Shown: one piece after another, positions 25,696-36,379 of the stretch
How positions within the stretch are numbered: the stretch's first letter is position 1
Layout of the letters: every line of letters starts with the position of its first letter
NCBI GenBank assembly: GCA_947493455.1
Contig: CANLRB010000002.1
Coordinates: 305,207 to 369,206 of the forward strand
Reading direction: 5' to 3'
Length of the DNA: 64,000 nt
Origin: an uncultured Pseudoalteromonas sp.
Lineage (GTDB): Bacteria > Pseudomonadota > Gammaproteobacteria > Enterobacterales > Alteromonadaceae
Translations under genes and position numbers: made by a program
Notes under the pieces: model-generated
Database searches by the model: none
What the model was told of the DNA's origin: nothing
What the model saw: only the letters and a program-made list of their open reading frames with translations

Positions 25696-28600
25696 TTACT
25701 TCTTTTGTGATCGTATTGTGAGTATCGTAATTACAAACATTAATAGCCAATATAGTGAAGAACCCGAACTGCTCGCTTTTTTATCGGGCTGTGGAACGGT
25801 GGCTCTTGCAGACACTTCAATGCTAAATGGCGCAAGTTGCGATGATAAGTAGCCGTTTGAAACGGATATTGTAATATCATTGTAGTTGCCTGCACTTGTC
25901 GGAGTGCCGGATAGTGTGCCAGTCGCAGTGTCAAAGGTCGCCCAGTCGGGTTTGTTTGTTACACTGTACGTGAGATTAAGATCTTGCGGATCGCTCGCTT
26001 GAACTGTGACTAGGTATGATTCCCCTGATTGAACTTTTGTCTTTGGTTGGCCTGTGATTGTAGGCGCTGTTACTGCGACTTCAATGGAAAAAGGTGCGAG
26101 GTGTGACGATACGTAGCCGTTTGAAACCGAGATTGTTATCTCGTTATAGCTGCCAGGATTTGTCGGTGTGCCCGATAGTGTGCCTGTTGCAGCGTCAAAG
26201 CTCGCCCAATTGGGTTTGTTTGTAATACTGTACAGGAGATTAAAATCTTGCGGATCGCTTGCTTGAACTGTGGCGAGATATGACTCTCCAAGTTGAATTC
26301 TCGTTTTGGGTTGGCCTGTGATTGTTGGCGCCGCTATTGTAACTTCAATGGAAAAAGGCCCGAGTTGAGACGATAAGTAGCCGTTTGAAACCGCGATTGT
26401 TATATCGTTGTGGTTTGCTGCAGTTGTTGGGGTGCCTGACAATGTACCGGTCGCGGTGTCAAAACTTGCCCAGCTTGGTTTATTAGTAATGCTAAATTCT
26501 AGATTTAAATCTTGCGGGTCATTTGCCTGTGGCATGAACTCAAACGTTTGATTAATAAAGATGGAATTACTTGGATTACCGCTAATTTCTGGCGCTAAAA
26601 TTTCGGCTTGCAGTAATGTCAAACTGATATTTTTCGAGGTGAATCCATTCGATATCAACACTTCTACTTCATAATTTTGCATATCGTTTACGTTTGGTGC
26701 GTCGCCGCTAAGTTCTCCTGTTTCAGTATCAACTGATAGCCATTGAGGGCCGCTTATTAAGGTATGAGTTAATGGTAAATTAAATGGATCGTAGGCGTTC
26801 AACGAATAGTTAAACGGACGACCTACGTGGTAGGTTACAGATGTTTCCCCTACTACTTGAATGTCATGTGAATACAACTCCAGTTGGCCGTATTCAGAGC
26901 CATAGGAATAATTATCCTGTTGGTAGTTAGGTGCGATTAGGGTGACATAAATGCTATTCGACAACGCCCCTAACTGTGCGGTAAATTGTGTTCTGTGTTG
27001 AAACGGCACTTCGGTTAAAAATATTAATTCCGTCTTATTTGTTGCGAGTTGCCAGGCGGAAAAGTGAGAGTTTTGTGCGTTTTCGTCAAAACTATGAGAG
27101 AGTAAAATAAGCGGCTTTTCTTTTCGTACAATAAAGCTAACTGAGTGCATCGAGTCAAGCGGTATACCTTTAATTTGTTGCGTGTTGGCATCATAAAACG
27201 TTAACAACAAATTGCCGTCAGCTTTACTTTCAAGCGAATAGAGAGTGTCATTGTGTACAAAAGCATATTCTGAAGTCAGGCTATGTTGATGAGGTGCTGA
27301 AAATGTTTCAGATTGAAAATCAAACGCAACAAAATCAAAAAATGCCATGTTGTGATGTAGGCTGGGTTTGGTGATGCGCGATAATTCAGTTGAGGCAATG
27401 ATGCTTTGCTCGATATTATTAATTTGAGCCACGTTTAACGTATAATTTGACTCGTTTTGAGTATATCTAAAGGCATATAATTTCTCATTCAAAAATGCAA
27501 AATAACTGTTTAGTGGCAGTTGCTCTAGGGCAATGTTCATTTTCGCAGCCACATTCGTTGCAAGGTCAAATTGCCACAAACTAAACTGTGCATCCAATGG
27601 GTCTTTTTTGACAATATAAAGCACGTTGGGTGCGACCGATTGCACCGGCATATTTTCCTGACCTTTATAAAAGTCAGATAGTGCGGTACGTTCTATCACG
27701 CTGTAATCTGTTACTTTCATTTCATAGTATTTTTGGGCACCGTACTGGCTATCAAATCGTGAGAAAATCACCTTATCGTGATCACTTAGCTTTGGATAAA
27801 GGTGATCCGCTAAGATGTTTGTATAGCGAGGCAAGTTTACGTTGCCTGACGACATATGCCAAAGCTCATTGTCTTGCGTAATAACAAAGTTATTGTTTGC
27901 GATAGCGTAGGTGCCATTTTCTTTGATACTGCTTTTATCACCGATTGCGAACTGGCTAGGTATAGCGGCAGGATGTTCTGTAATAGTCCCGTTCGTTCGA
28001 TCAATCGCAATAAACACGTCGGTCTGGCCTTTTTTTACAACCGCTACAGTTTTTGTTTCATCTACTAAAACGATAGAATCAGAATTCCAAATATACTCAG
28101 AGTTTGTTGTTGGAAGTTCTGTAATCACACCGTCTGGAGATACAATTGCAAAACGTGCCGTTTTATTTTCTTGAGGCGATATAACAAGAGCGTTATTTAT
28201 AACTGTTAATTTTTCATCATTAGCTATCGTAATGTTATGTTGAGTTACACTGCTCGACTCGGGGCTATAACGCATTATTGTATAGCGGGTTCCGTTTTCA
28301 TTCGGTGAGCTAGGAATAAGATCAATTAATGTGCCATCAATTTGATAAGTCGTGAAATGTGATTTAGGTCTATCGCTAGATAACTGAGCTAATTGGTTCC
28401 AGTTATTATCGATTGAGATGATTAAAGGGTCGTCCATATCGTATGCCCGCCATAAATCAACTAATAAGCCATTGTTATGTTTATAAAAGTGTAATTTTCC
28501 CTCTTCCCATTCATTTGCTATCGTTATTTCTGTTTCTATATCATCTACAGGGTAGCCGTGTAATGAGACCAGCGCTCCCCAAATAAATTTTATAAGTAAC

Positions 28601-29219
28601 CTACCATTGTGAGCATCTAATTGCTTATATTGCGGGCACTCATAATGTTGGGTAGGTTCTTTAATAACATGGTTTTTTTCATAGGTTGTTAAGTTAATAG
28701 CAATGGCGACCCCTTCTTCGGGATCATTGCAGTTTTCGGTATTTGGATTGAGGTAATAAAAGGTATTGTCGTATGCTGTAAATAGGTTTGAACTACACTC
28801 ACGGGTCAACTCTACCGCGGTGTTGTCTTCTTTATTCCAATGCCATATGTCGCACTCTTTTGTTTTTATAAAACTAATACCATTGATTTCAATAAATTGA
28901 GCGGAATCCAAAGCGGGACTTTCATATAAAGGTGTTGAACGCCAGTTATTTAATAAGTCCAAATAGTAGTTACCGGATTGACTATTAACGTTGTCGTACG
29001 AGGCTGTGTTTGTATAGATAATGCTATTTGGGAACGCTGAAACGTCGCTAATATTTGTTTTTAAGTTATTTTCGACGATTGGCTGACTATTTAAATTATA
29101 GATTTTTTGCGTAAAACCATTGTTTTCTTCTTTGGCAATAAGTAAGGATGCCGAACTTGTGAAACTTCCGAGGGCACAAAGCGCGAGTAATGATGGAAGT
29201 AATTGTTTTTTTTTAACAT
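25696..29219 (-). CDS. large secreted protein with C-terminal Ig-like (He_PIG) repeats; frameshifted at N-terminal poly-A
   Basis: The open body (25696 to about 29205) encodes more than 1,150 residues. A long N-terminal beta-rich region has no family I recognise. It is followed by one divergent and three close He_PIG/cadherin-like repeats and a tail SSGSSLYWLLMFVITILTIRS plus QKK. That tail looks like a GlyGly-CTERM-type sorting signal. The ATG at 29219 has a good AAGGA site but is one base out of frame. With one more A in the nine-A run at 29206-29214 it would give MLKKKQLLPSLLALCALGS, a clear signal peptide fused in frame. Without it the short frame stops after about 43 codons. This could be phase variation, transcriptional slippage, a recent mutation or a sequencing error. 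An alternative TTG at 28962 would lack a signal peptide. Confidence 0.7.
25810..26600 (-). repeat. three tandem Ig-like repeat units of about 88 codons
   Basis: Three units share the core ASDPQDLNL, SITNKPSWASFDTATGTLSG, TPT, ITISVSNGYLSSQLAPFSIEV. The two C-terminal units also share PTITGQPKT and GESYL. A fourth, diverged unit (YDPFNLPLTHTLISGPQW) lies at about 26600-26840. They resemble putative Ig (He_PIG) domains of surface proteins. Boundaries are approximate. Confidence 0.8.
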
Positions 29220-29638
29220 ATTCATTCCTTTGAGTACTGATTATTAAAGAGTTAACTTACTATAGCCGTACACTGATATCAATAAGATGTAAAAAAAACA
29301 ATATCTTAAGTGGTTTTTATTGTGGCGTGTTAGAGCTAGTTGAACTCAATATAATCAAGCACACTCTTTCTATGCCGATGCAAAAGATGGTTTTATGTGG
29401 CAATGGCTACGCATTGAAAACATGAAATACTTTTAATATTGTTATTATTAATGTTTTATTGTTTATTTATTACCAATGTTAATATTTAAGATTAAAAAAT
29501 ATCATTTAAATAGCACTGTGAAAAATTTTCAATCCCTGTTTAAATAAGTTCACATTGAGTGAGTAGGCAAGCGCAAAAATTAAGCGTACAATAGCGCCTT
29601 CTTAATCCCACATTTATTTCTTCTAGTTAGGAGTAACC
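29220..29638. other. AT-rich divergent intergenic region upstream of glyA
   Basis: About 420 bp between the large Ig-repeat gene and glyA. It is strongly AT-rich around 29430-29530. It must contain promoters for both genes. I could not fix promoter hexamers or a PurR- or MetR-like operator by eye, and saw no RNA gene. Confidence 0.5.
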
Positions 29639-30895
29639 ATGTTAGAACGTAGCATGAACATTTCAGATTTTGATGCTGAATTATTTGACGCAATGGAAAA
29701 AGAAGCCGCGCGTCAAGAAGAGCACATTGAACTAATTGCATCAGAAAACTACTGTAGCCCACGCGTACTTGAAGCGCAGGGTTCACAGTTAACAAATAAA
29801 TACGCAGAAGGTTACCCTAACAAACGTTATTATGGCGGTTGTGAGCATGTTGATGTGGTTGAGCAACTAGCAATTGATCGTGCAAATGAATTATTTGGTA
29901 CTGATTACGCGAACGTACAGCCGCACGCTGGTTCGCAAGCGAATGCGGCAGTGTTCCAAGCACTATTGCAACCAGGTGACACTGTACTGGGTATGAGCTT
30001 AGCGCACGGTGGTCACTTAACGCACGGTTCACATGTAAATTTCTCAGGTAAAACGTACAACGCTGTACAATATGGTTTGAACGATGAAACTGGTGAAATT
30101 GATTACGCACAAGTAGAAGCATTAGCACTTGAGCACAAGCCTAAAATGATCATTGGTGGCTTTTCTGCATACTCAGGTATCGTTGATTGGGCTAAGTTCC
30201 GCGAAGTTGCAGACAAAGTAGGCGCATACTTACTTGTTGATATGGCACACGTTGCAGGTCTTGTTGCTGCAGGTATTTACCCAAGCCCTGTACCTCACGC
30301 ACACGTTGTAACAACGACGACGCACAAAACGCTTGCTGGTCCGCGCGGTGGTTTGATTGTGTCAAATTGCGGTGACGAAGATATTTATAAAAAGCTTAAC
30401 AGTGCGGTATTCCCTGGTGGCCAAGGTGGTCCTTTGTGCCACGTTATTGCTGCAAAAGCCGTTGCGTTTAAAGAAGCATTACAGCCTGAATTTAAAGCAT
30501 ACCAAGAGCAAGTGGTAAAGAACGCACAGGCAATGGTTAGCGTGCTACAAGAGCGCGGTTATAAAGTTGTTTCTGACAAAACTGACAACCACTTATTCTT
30601 ACTCGATCTAATCGACAAAGATATTACTGGTAAAGACGCAGATGCGGCGCTTGGCTTAGCAAATATTACTGTGAATAAAAACTCTGTACCAAATGATCCG
30701 CGTTCACCATTTGTAACATCTGGTCTGCGTATTGGTTCACCTGCAATTACTCGCCGTGGCTTTAAAGAAGCACAAGCGCAACAAGTTGCAAACTGGATTT
30801 GTGATGTACTTGATAACATTGAAGATACATCGGTTCAGGCACAAGTGAAAGAGAAAGTTCAAGCAATCTGTGCTAAACACCCAGTTTATGCTTAA
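29639..30895 (+). CDS. glyA: serine hydroxymethyltransferase
   Basis: PLP enzyme that interconverts serine and glycine with tetrahydrofolate, supplying one-carbon units. Its 418 residues match E. coli GlyA (417). Visible parts are [15 protein letters not shown], the PLP-lysine motif [18 protein letters not shown] near residue 230, the glycine-rich [16 protein letters not shown] and the C-terminal [17 protein letters not shown]. The start is ATG after TAGGAG. Codon use is strongly biased, as in highly expressed genes. Confidence 0.97.
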   Translation: MLERSMNISDFDAELFDAMEKEAARQEEHIELIASENYCSPRVLEAQGSQLTNKYAEGYPNKRYYGGCEHVDVVEQLAIDRANELFGTDYANVQPHAGSQANAAVFQALLQPGDTVLGMSLAHGGHLTHGSHVNFSGKTYNAVQYGLNDETGEIDYAQVEALALEHKPKMIIGGFSAYSGIVDWAKFREVADKVGAYLLVDMAHVAGLVAAGIYPSPVPHAHVVTTTTHKTLAGPRGGLIVSNCGDEDIYKKLNSAVFPGGQGGPLCHVIAAKAVAFKEALQPEFKAYQEQVVKNAQAMVSVLQERGYKVVSDKTDNHLFLLDLIDKDITGKDADAALGLANITVNKNSVPNDPRSPFVTSGLRIGSPAITRRGFKEAQAQQVANWICDVLDNIEDTSVQAQVKEKVQAICAKHPVYA

Positions 30896-30937
30896 TTTGC
30901 AATAACTGTGAACTTAGTTCATCTTTTTTGATATTAT

Positions 30938-30963
30938 AAGGCCGCTTTTTAGCGGCCTTTTTT
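30938..30963 (+). terminator. Rho-independent terminator of glyA
   Basis: A 9-bp stem AAGGCCGCT / AGCGGCCTT with a TTTT loop, followed by a run of T. It lies between glyA and nrdR. Confidence 0.92.
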
Positions 30964-30981
30964 AATTTTAGGATGTAAATT

Positions 30982-31437
30982 ATGCACTGCCCATTTTGTA
31001 CAGCAAAAGACACCAAGGTTATTGACTCGCGTTTGGTTGGTGGCGGACACCAAGTGAGACGCCGCCGCGAATGTAATGATTGCCACGAGCGCTTTACGAC
31101 ATTTGAAGGGGCGGAGCTTGTGATGCCACGGATCATTAAGCAAGATGGCAGTCGTGAACCGTTTAATGAAGATAAGCTTCACAATGGATTACACCGTGCA
31201 CTCGAAAAACGCCCGGTAAGTACGGAGCAAATTGATGAAGTTGTGCATCAAATTAAATCGCAACTGCGTGCAACAGGTGAACGTGAAGTAAGCAGTCAGA
31301 TTGTCGGTGAGTTCATTATGGAAGCGTTAAAGAAACTCGATAAAGTAGCCTATGTACGCTTTGCGTCGGTTTATCGCTCATTTGAAGATATTCGTGAGTT
31401 TGGCGAAGAAATAGCAAAGTTAGGTGACGGTGAATAA
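30982..31437 (+). CDS. nrdR: transcriptional repressor NrdR
   Basis: A 151-residue zinc-finger and ATP-cone protein that represses ribonucleotide reductase genes in response to (d)ATP. The N-terminal zinc ribbon has MHCPFC and CNDCHERF (four cysteines), followed by [17 protein letters not shown]. The ATP-cone follows from about residue 49 ([16 protein letters not shown]). nrdR at the head of the rib operon is a common proteobacterial arrangement. It overlaps the start of ribD. Confidence 0.95.
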   Translation: MHCPFCTAKDTKVIDSRLVGGGHQVRRRRECNDCHERFTTFEGAELVMPRIIKQDGSREPFNEDKLHNGLHRALEKRPVSTEQIDEVVHQIKSQLRATGEREVSSQIVGEFIMEALKKLDKVAYVRFASVYRSFEDIREFGEEIAKLGDGE

Positions 31438-32548
31438 GGTGTTTACACAACAAGATCACGAATACATGGCGTTAGCGATTTCGCTCGCTAAAAAGGGTCG
31501 TTTTACCACAACACCAAATCCCAATGTCGGTTGTGTATTAGTTAAAGATAATCAGATTGTCGGGCAAGGGTTTCATCAAAAGGCGGGGTTAGGCCATGCC
31601 GAAGTCAATGCTCTCGCACAAGCTGGTGAAATGGCAAGAGGCGCAACCGCGTATGTTACGTTAGAACCGTGCTCACATACTGGACGCACGCCGCCCTGTG
31701 CACAGGCGCTTATTAATGCGGGTGTTGTTAAAGTGATTAGTGCGATGGTCGACCCAAATCCCAAGGTGTCGGGCCGTGGCTTAAACATGTTAAACGAAGC
31801 GGGTATTAAGACCGCCCATGGTTTACTTGCCAGTGAAGCTGAAAAATTAAATGTTGGTTTTCTTAAAAGAATGCGCAAAAACATGCCGTTTGTGAGCTGT
31901 AAACTCGCGGCGAGTCTTGATGGTAAAACGGCGCTGGCAAATGGCAAGAGTAAGTGGATAACATCGAGCCCAGCAAGACAGGATGTGCAGCGGCTGCGGG
32001 CGTTAAGTTGCGCAGTACTAAGCGGTGCCGATACAGTACTTTGCGACGATGCCAAATTAAACGTTCGTTATAATGAACTCAGTGATGCACCATTTACAGA
32101 GTCGCAATTACGCCAACCAATACGCATCATTATTGATAGTCAAAACCGACTTACGCCCGAACTTGCGTTGTTCTCAATTTCATCTCCTATAATTATTGTG
32201 CGATTACATCTTGATAATCGGCACAAGTGGCCCCATTTCGTTGAACAAATCTGTGTTGCAGAACACGATGGTAAAGTTGACTTAACGGCACTCATGATTG
32301 AGCTTGCAAAACGAGATATTAATCATCTTTTTCTTGAGTGTGGCGCAACGCTCGCGGGCAAAATGAGTGAGCTTAACTTGATCGACCAATACATTTTTTA
32401 TTTAGCGCCAAAATTAATGGGTGGCGCTGCAAAAAGTTTGCTCGCACTGCCCGAATTTCAAAAAATGGACGAGGTTGAACAGTTGAGTATTGAAGATATG
32501 ACGATGGTTGGTCACGATATTCGAATTATTGCGAATAAGGCAAAATAA
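31430..32548 (+). CDS. ribD: bifunctional riboflavin biosynthesis deaminase/reductase
   Basis: Catalyses the second and third steps of riboflavin synthesis: deamination, then reduction of the pyrimidine ring and ribosyl side chain. The N-terminal deaminase has HAEVNAL and the zinc-ligand [11 protein letters not shown]. The C-terminal reductase begins near residue 146 ([19 protein letters not shown]). The start is one of three in-frame GTG codons at 31424, 31430 or 31439. I prefer 31430 ([15 protein letters not shown]), but the evidence is slight. It overlaps nrdR. Confidence 0.93.
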   Translation: MNKVFTQQDHEYMALAISLAKKGRFTTTPNPNVGCVLVKDNQIVGQGFHQKAGLGHAEVNALAQAGEMARGATAYVTLEPCSHTGRTPPCAQALINAGVVKVISAMVDPNPKVSGRGLNMLNEAGIKTAHGLLASEAEKLNVGFLKRMRKNMPFVSCKLAASLDGKTALANGKSKWITSSPARQDVQRLRALSCAVLSGADTVLCDDAKLNVRYNELSDAPFTESQLRQPIRIIIDSQNRLTPELALFSISSPIIIVRLHLDNRHKWPHFVEQICVAEHDGKVDLTALMIELAKRDINHLFLECGATLAGKMSELNLIDQYIFYLAPKLMGGAAKSLLALPEFQKMDEVEQLSIEDMTMVGHDIRIIANKAK

Positions 32549-32549
32549 G

Positions 32550-33212
32550 ATGTTTACTGGAATTATTGAAGCAACCGGACATATTACGTCGCTTGAGCAA
32601 CACGGTGGCGATATCTCCGTGACGATTGAAAGTCACGAATTAGACTATTCCGATGTCAAACTAGGTGACAGTATTGCCACTAACGGGGTGTGCTTAACGG
32701 TGGTTAAACGACTACAATTTGGTTTTGTCGCTGATGTTTCAAAAGAGACCCTCGACTTAACGTGTTTTGCAAACTATCAAGTCGGTCAAAAAGTGAATTT
32801 AGAAAAAGCCCTCATGCCGACGTCACGTTTGGGCGGTCATTTAGTGTCAGGCCATATTGATGGCATCGCAACGGTGACACAAATTAGCACTAATGCACGG
32901 GCCACGGAATACTGGCTTGAAGCACCACAACAGTTGGCAAAATATATCCCGTATAAAGGCTCTGTTTGTATTGATGGCATAAGTTTAACCGTGAATGAAG
33001 TAAACGGGTGCCAATTTAAACTGACAATTGTGCCGCATACAGCACAAGAAACGACGATTCATCATTTTAAGGTAGGCTCTCAAGTTAACCTTGAGGTCGA
33101 CCAACTGGCGCGCTATTTAGAGCGTTTAATGATGCCGGCTGAACCGGAAAAATCGTCCAGCAATCTCTCACTTGAGCTGTTAGCTCAAGCTGGATTTATG
33201 AATAAGCGTTAA
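32550..33212 (+). CDS. ribE: riboflavin synthase alpha chain
   Basis: Dismutates two 6,7-dimethyl-8-ribityllumazine molecules into riboflavin and the pyrimidine precursor. Its 220 residues form two homologous lumazine-binding halves. The first starts MFTGIIEATG and has LGDSIATNGVCLTV. The second has GHLVSGHIDGIATV and YKGSVCIDGISLTVNEV. The ATG at 32550 directly follows the ribD stop, so the two are translationally linked. Called ribC in some species. Confidence 0.95.
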   Translation: MFTGIIEATGHITSLEQHGGDISVTIESHELDYSDVKLGDSIATNGVCLTVVKRLQFGFVADVSKETLDLTCFANYQVGQKVNLEKALMPTSRLGGHLVSGHIDGIATVTQISTNARATEYWLEAPQQLAKYIPYKGSVCIDGISLTVNEVNGCQFKLTIVPHTAQETTIHHFKVGSQVNLEVDQLARYLERLMMPAEPEKSSSNLSLELLAQAGFMNKR

Positions 33213-33254
33213 CTATATAACGTCAAATATGCGATTTAAATAAGCGAGAAAGTG

Positions 33255-34364
33255 ATGAACTTAAATAGCGCAGCAGAAATAATCGAAGACATCCGTCTTG
33301 GTAAAATGGTCATTCTGATGGATGATGAAGACCGAGAAAATGAAGGTGATCTGATCATGGCAGCTGAACATATCAGCGCAGATGCGATCAACTTTATGGC
33401 TACATATGGTCGCGGGCTTATATGTTTAACGCTGACTCAAGAGCGTTGCCAGCAATTAAACCTACCCTTGATGGTACGTGATAATGGTGCGCAATTTTCA
33501 ACTAATTTCACGATGTCGATTGAAGCTGCCAAAGGGGTGACGACGGGGATTTCAGCAGCTGATAGAGCGCGCACAGTGCAAGCTGCGGTTGCTAAAGGTG
33601 CAGTGCCTGAAGATATTGTACAGCCGGGTCATATTTTTCCAATTATGGCACAACCGGGTGGCGTACTGACACGTGCTGGACACACTGAAGCAGGTTGTGA
33701 TTTAGCGCGCCTTGCAGGCTGTGAACCATCGTCTGTGATTGTCGAAATCTTAAACCCTGACGGCACCATGGCGCGTCGCCCTGACTTAGAAATTTTTGCC
33801 AAAGAGCATGATATTAAAATTGGCACTATCGCTGATTTAATCGAGTACCGTAACCTTAATGAAGCAACCATTGAGCGTGTTGCACAATGTAAATTACCGA
33901 CTGAGTACGGTGAGTTTGATTTGATCACCTATAAAGACACCATTGATGGTCAAATGCATTACGCAATGAAAAAAGGCGACATTAATGAAGATAACGCAAC
34001 GTTAGTACGGGTTCATTTGCAAAGCACCTTTAATGATATTTTATTATCTGATCGCGCCTCTGATCGCAGTTGGACAATTCCCTCAGCGATGGCAAAGATA
34101 GCGCAAGACAATGGCGTACTAGTAATTCTAGGCAAACATGAAACGTGCGAAGAAATTGAATACAAAGTTAAAGCGTTTGAAGCTGAAGACAATGGCGATA
34201 ATTTGACTGTACGTAAATTGCAAGGCACCTCGAGAACTGTAGGTGTGGGTTCACAGATCTTGGCTGATTTAGGCATTCATAAAATGCGTCTGATGAGCAA
34301 ACCTAAAAAATACCATGCGATTTCTGGATTTGGCCTTGAAGTGGTTGAATACGTAGAGCCGTAA
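33255..34364 (+). CDS. ribB: 3,4-dihydroxy-2-butanone 4-phosphate synthase with degenerate GTP cyclohydrolase II domain
   Basis: The N-terminal half (residues 1-205) is a complete DHBP synthase: [18 protein letters not shown] for metal and substrate binding, and [14 protein letters not shown]. The C-terminal half resembles GTP cyclohydrolase II. It lacks the zinc-binding cysteine motif of active enzymes (C-x-n-C-x-C after H-S-E), where it reads [20 protein letters not shown]. This matches the RibBX-type variant known in proteobacteria, where the second domain does not have cyclohydrolase activity. A separate ribA should exist elsewhere. The start is ATG at 33255, next to GTG 33252. Often annotated ribBA. 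Confidence 0.9.
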   Translation: MNLNSAAEIIEDIRLGKMVILMDDEDRENEGDLIMAAEHISADAINFMATYGRGLICLTLTQERCQQLNLPLMVRDNGAQFSTNFTMSIEAAKGVTTGISAADRARTVQAAVAKGAVPEDIVQPGHIFPIMAQPGGVLTRAGHTEAGCDLARLAGCEPSSVIVEILNPDGTMARRPDLEIFAKEHDIKIGTIADLIEYRNLNEATIERVAQCKLPTEYGEFDLITYKDTIDGQMHYAMKKGDINEDNATLVRVHLQSTFNDILLSDRASDRSWTIPSAMAKIAQDNGVLVILGKHETCEEIEYKVKAFEAEDNGDNLTVRKLQGTSRTVGVGSQILADLGIHKMRLMSKPKKYHAISGFGLEVVEYVEP

Positions 34365-34471
34365 ATCGCGGTTTGGTAAAGGTAATTAGCGCTAAACTAA
34401 ATTTTAAACTTATGATATGATGCGCGCCTTATTTTGCGCAGCTACAATGCAACTTTATAAAAGGGCATAAA

Positions 34472-34936
34472 ATGAAGATTATTGAAGGTAACTTAAACGC
34501 CGCGGGCAAAAAATTTGCCATTGTTATTTCACGTTTTAATGACTTTATTGGTCAGAGCTTACTAAACGGCGCGGTTGATACACTAAAGCGTACTGGTGGT
34601 GTGAGTGATGATGACATTACCGTTATTTATGTTCCCGGTGCAGTTGAATTACCGATTGCCGCAAAGCGCGTAGCTGCAAAAAAAGAATATGACGCTATTA
34701 TTTCTTTAGGGGTGATTATTCGTGGTGGTACACCTCATTTTGACCTAGTAGCAAATGAATCAAATAAAGGCCTCGCTCAAGTGTCTCTCGAGTATGATAT
34801 TCCAGTCGCTTTTGGTGTGTTAACAACTGAGAGTATTGAGCAAGCAATTGAACGTGCCGGTACTAAAATGGGTAACAAGGGCGGCGAAGCGGCTCTTGGT
34901 GCTTTAGAAATGGTTAACGTTTTAGATCAAATTTAA
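34472..34936 (+). CDS. ribH: 6,7-dimethyl-8-ribityllumazine synthase
   Basis: Condenses DHBP and the ribityl-pyrimidine to lumazine, the step before riboflavin synthase. Its 154 residues are typical. Motifs are VISRFNDFI for substrate binding, [13 protein letters not shown], and [17 protein letters not shown] with the catalytic histidine. The start is ATG after AAGGG. A roughly 107-bp gap from the previous gene contains a promoter-like TATGAT near 34411-34421, so it may also be transcribed separately with nusB. Confidence 0.96.
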   Translation: MKIIEGNLNAAGKKFAIVISRFNDFIGQSLLNGAVDTLKRTGGVSDDDITVIYVPGAVELPIAAKRVAAKKEYDAIISLGVIIRGGTPHFDLVANESNKGLAQVSLEYDIPVAFGVLTTESIEQAIERAGTKMGNKGGEAALGALEMVNVLDQI

Positions 34937-34946
34937 GGAATCTACA

Positions 34947-35360
34947 ATGAAACCTGCAGCGAGACGTAAAGCTCGAAAGTTGGCACTACAAGCGATTTAT
35001 TCATGGCAAGTAAGCGGTAACCCGATTGCCGATATCGAACAGCAAATGCTTGTTGAAAACGATGTTAGTAAAGTTGACGTTGAGTATTTTAAAGATTTAG
35101 CACGCGGCGTAGCGGTTAACCACAAACAGCTTGATACTGTGGTTGCGCCACACCTTGATCGTCCGTTTGAAGAAATCGACTTAATTGAAAAAGCGATTTT
35201 GCGTCTATCAAGTTATGAGCTTAAATTCAGAGAAGATGTGCCTTATAAAGTGGCCATTAACGAAGGTATTGAGCTTGCGAAGCTATTCGCTGCTGAAGAT
35301 AGTCATAAGTTTGTAAATGGTGTGCTTGATAAATCGAGTGCCCAACTGAGAAGCAAATAA
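34947..35360 (+). CDS. nusB: transcription antitermination protein NusB
   Basis: A 137-residue all-helical protein that, with S10, binds boxA of rRNA leaders and supports antitermination. It starts [20 protein letters not shown], has the arginine-rich N terminus of the family, and ends with [16 protein letters not shown]. It lies 10 bp after ribH, the usual pairing. A strong terminator follows directly. Confidence 0.95.
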   Translation: MKPAARRKARKLALQAIYSWQVSGNPIADIEQQMLVENDVSKVDVEYFKDLARGVAVNHKQLDTVVAPHLDRPFEEIDLIEKAILRLSSYELKFREDVPYKVAINEGIELAKLFAAEDSHKFVNGVLDKSSAQLRSK

Positions 35361-35365
35361 GAGGC

Positions 35366-35388
35366 AGCCGGCTTAGGCCGGCTTTTTT
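35366..35388 (+). terminator. Rho-independent terminator between nusB and thiL
   Basis: A perfect 7-bp stem AGCCGGC / GCCGGCT with a TTAG loop and six T. It ends 4 bp before the thiL ATG, so it also fills the place of thiL's ribosome binding site. Confidence 0.9.
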
Positions 35389-35392
35389 GTGC

Positions 35393-36370
35393 ATGAAAGA
35401 ATTTGAGCTAATAAGCCAATATTTTAAAGGGCGAGGTGTTCAGCGTAAAGATGTGCAGCTTGGTATTGGCGATGATGCGGCGCTAGTTACTGTCCCTGAA
35501 GGACATCAGCTTGCTGTGACAACGGATACCCTAGTTGAAGGCGTGCATTTTTTTTCTGATATTTGCCCTAAAGCACTCGGGCATCGCGTTCTTGCTGTTA
35601 ATTTTAGCGATTTGGCAGCAATGGGAGCACAACCTACTTGGATTTCGATTGCATTAACACTGCCAAAGATCGAACCAAAGTGGCTTGAAGCGTTTACCGA
35701 GGGGATGCATTCGATTGCTGAGTATTTTAATGTGCAATTGATTGGTGGTGATACAACCCAAGGGCCAATGACGATTTCAGTATGTGCAAAAGGCATAGTG
35801 CCAAATGGTAAGGCGATTACGCGCTCAGGCGCTAACAATGGTGACTGGATTTACGTGACTGGGCCGCTCGGTGATGCGGGTCTTGCCATCGAACATAAGT
35901 TGTCAAATATCAGTTTGTCGGACGATGACTTCAAATTGGTCAATCAACGTTTTGACTACCCTAGTCCTCGTGTAGCGGCAGGGCAGGTATTACGTAACTT
36001 TGCCTCTGCCGCAATTGATGTATCAGACGGCTTACTTGCTGATTTAGGTCATATTTGTGAGCGTTCTAGTGTCGGAGCGTCAATCAATATTGATAAAATC
36101 CCGCGCTCAGCAGTGATGAATGACGTACTTAGTGCCAAGCAGCAGCGCCGTTTTTTATTGAGTTACGGCGATGATTATGAACTTTTATTTACCGTTCCTG
36201 CTGAATTAGCAGGGGCACTTGCGATTAATTTAAAGCCATATGGGGTTGAACCTGTGTGTATAGGCCAAATTACCGCAAATACGACACAGATTGATTTGTT
36301 TGAAAATGGTGAACAGGTCAATTACAGTGGTTCGGGCTTCGAACATTTTTCGCAATCAAGTACAAATTAA
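35393..36370 (+). CDS. thiL: thiamine-monophosphate kinase
   Basis: Phosphorylates thiamine monophosphate to the diphosphate cofactor. Its 325 residues have the AIR-synthase-like fold motifs: LGIGDDAALVT near residue 24, AVTTDTLVEGVHF near 45, AVNFSDLAAMGA near 75 and QLIGGDTTQGPMT near 115. The C-terminal DVSDGLLADLGHI is also present. The start is ATG at 35393 or TTG at 35387. Neither has a Shine-Dalgarno sequence because a terminator hairpin occupies that place. The nusB-thiL-pgpA order is standard. Confidence 0.94.
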   Translation: MKEFELISQYFKGRGVQRKDVQLGIGDDAALVTVPEGHQLAVTTDTLVEGVHFFSDICPKALGHRVLAVNFSDLAAMGAQPTWISIALTLPKIEPKWLEAFTEGMHSIAEYFNVQLIGGDTTQGPMTISVCAKGIVPNGKAITRSGANNGDWIYVTGPLGDAGLAIEHKLSNISLSDDDFKLVNQRFDYPSPRVAAGQVLRNFASAAIDVSDGLLADLGHICERSSVGASINIDKIPRSAVMNDVLSAKQQRRFLLSYGDDYELLFTVPAELAGALAINLKPYGVEPVCIGQITANTTQIDLFENGEQVNYSGSGFEHFSQSSTN

Positions 36371-36379
36371 TAAAGTAGT

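Noticed and set aside
25810-26600. Direct repeats considered as a CRISPR or mobile-element array.
   Set aside because: The repeats are about 264 bp, in frame and encode Ig-like domains, so they are protein-domain duplications.
31576-32055. A 159-codon minus-strand frame inside ribD.
   Set aside because: It is a shadow of ribD, which has clear deaminase and reductase motifs.
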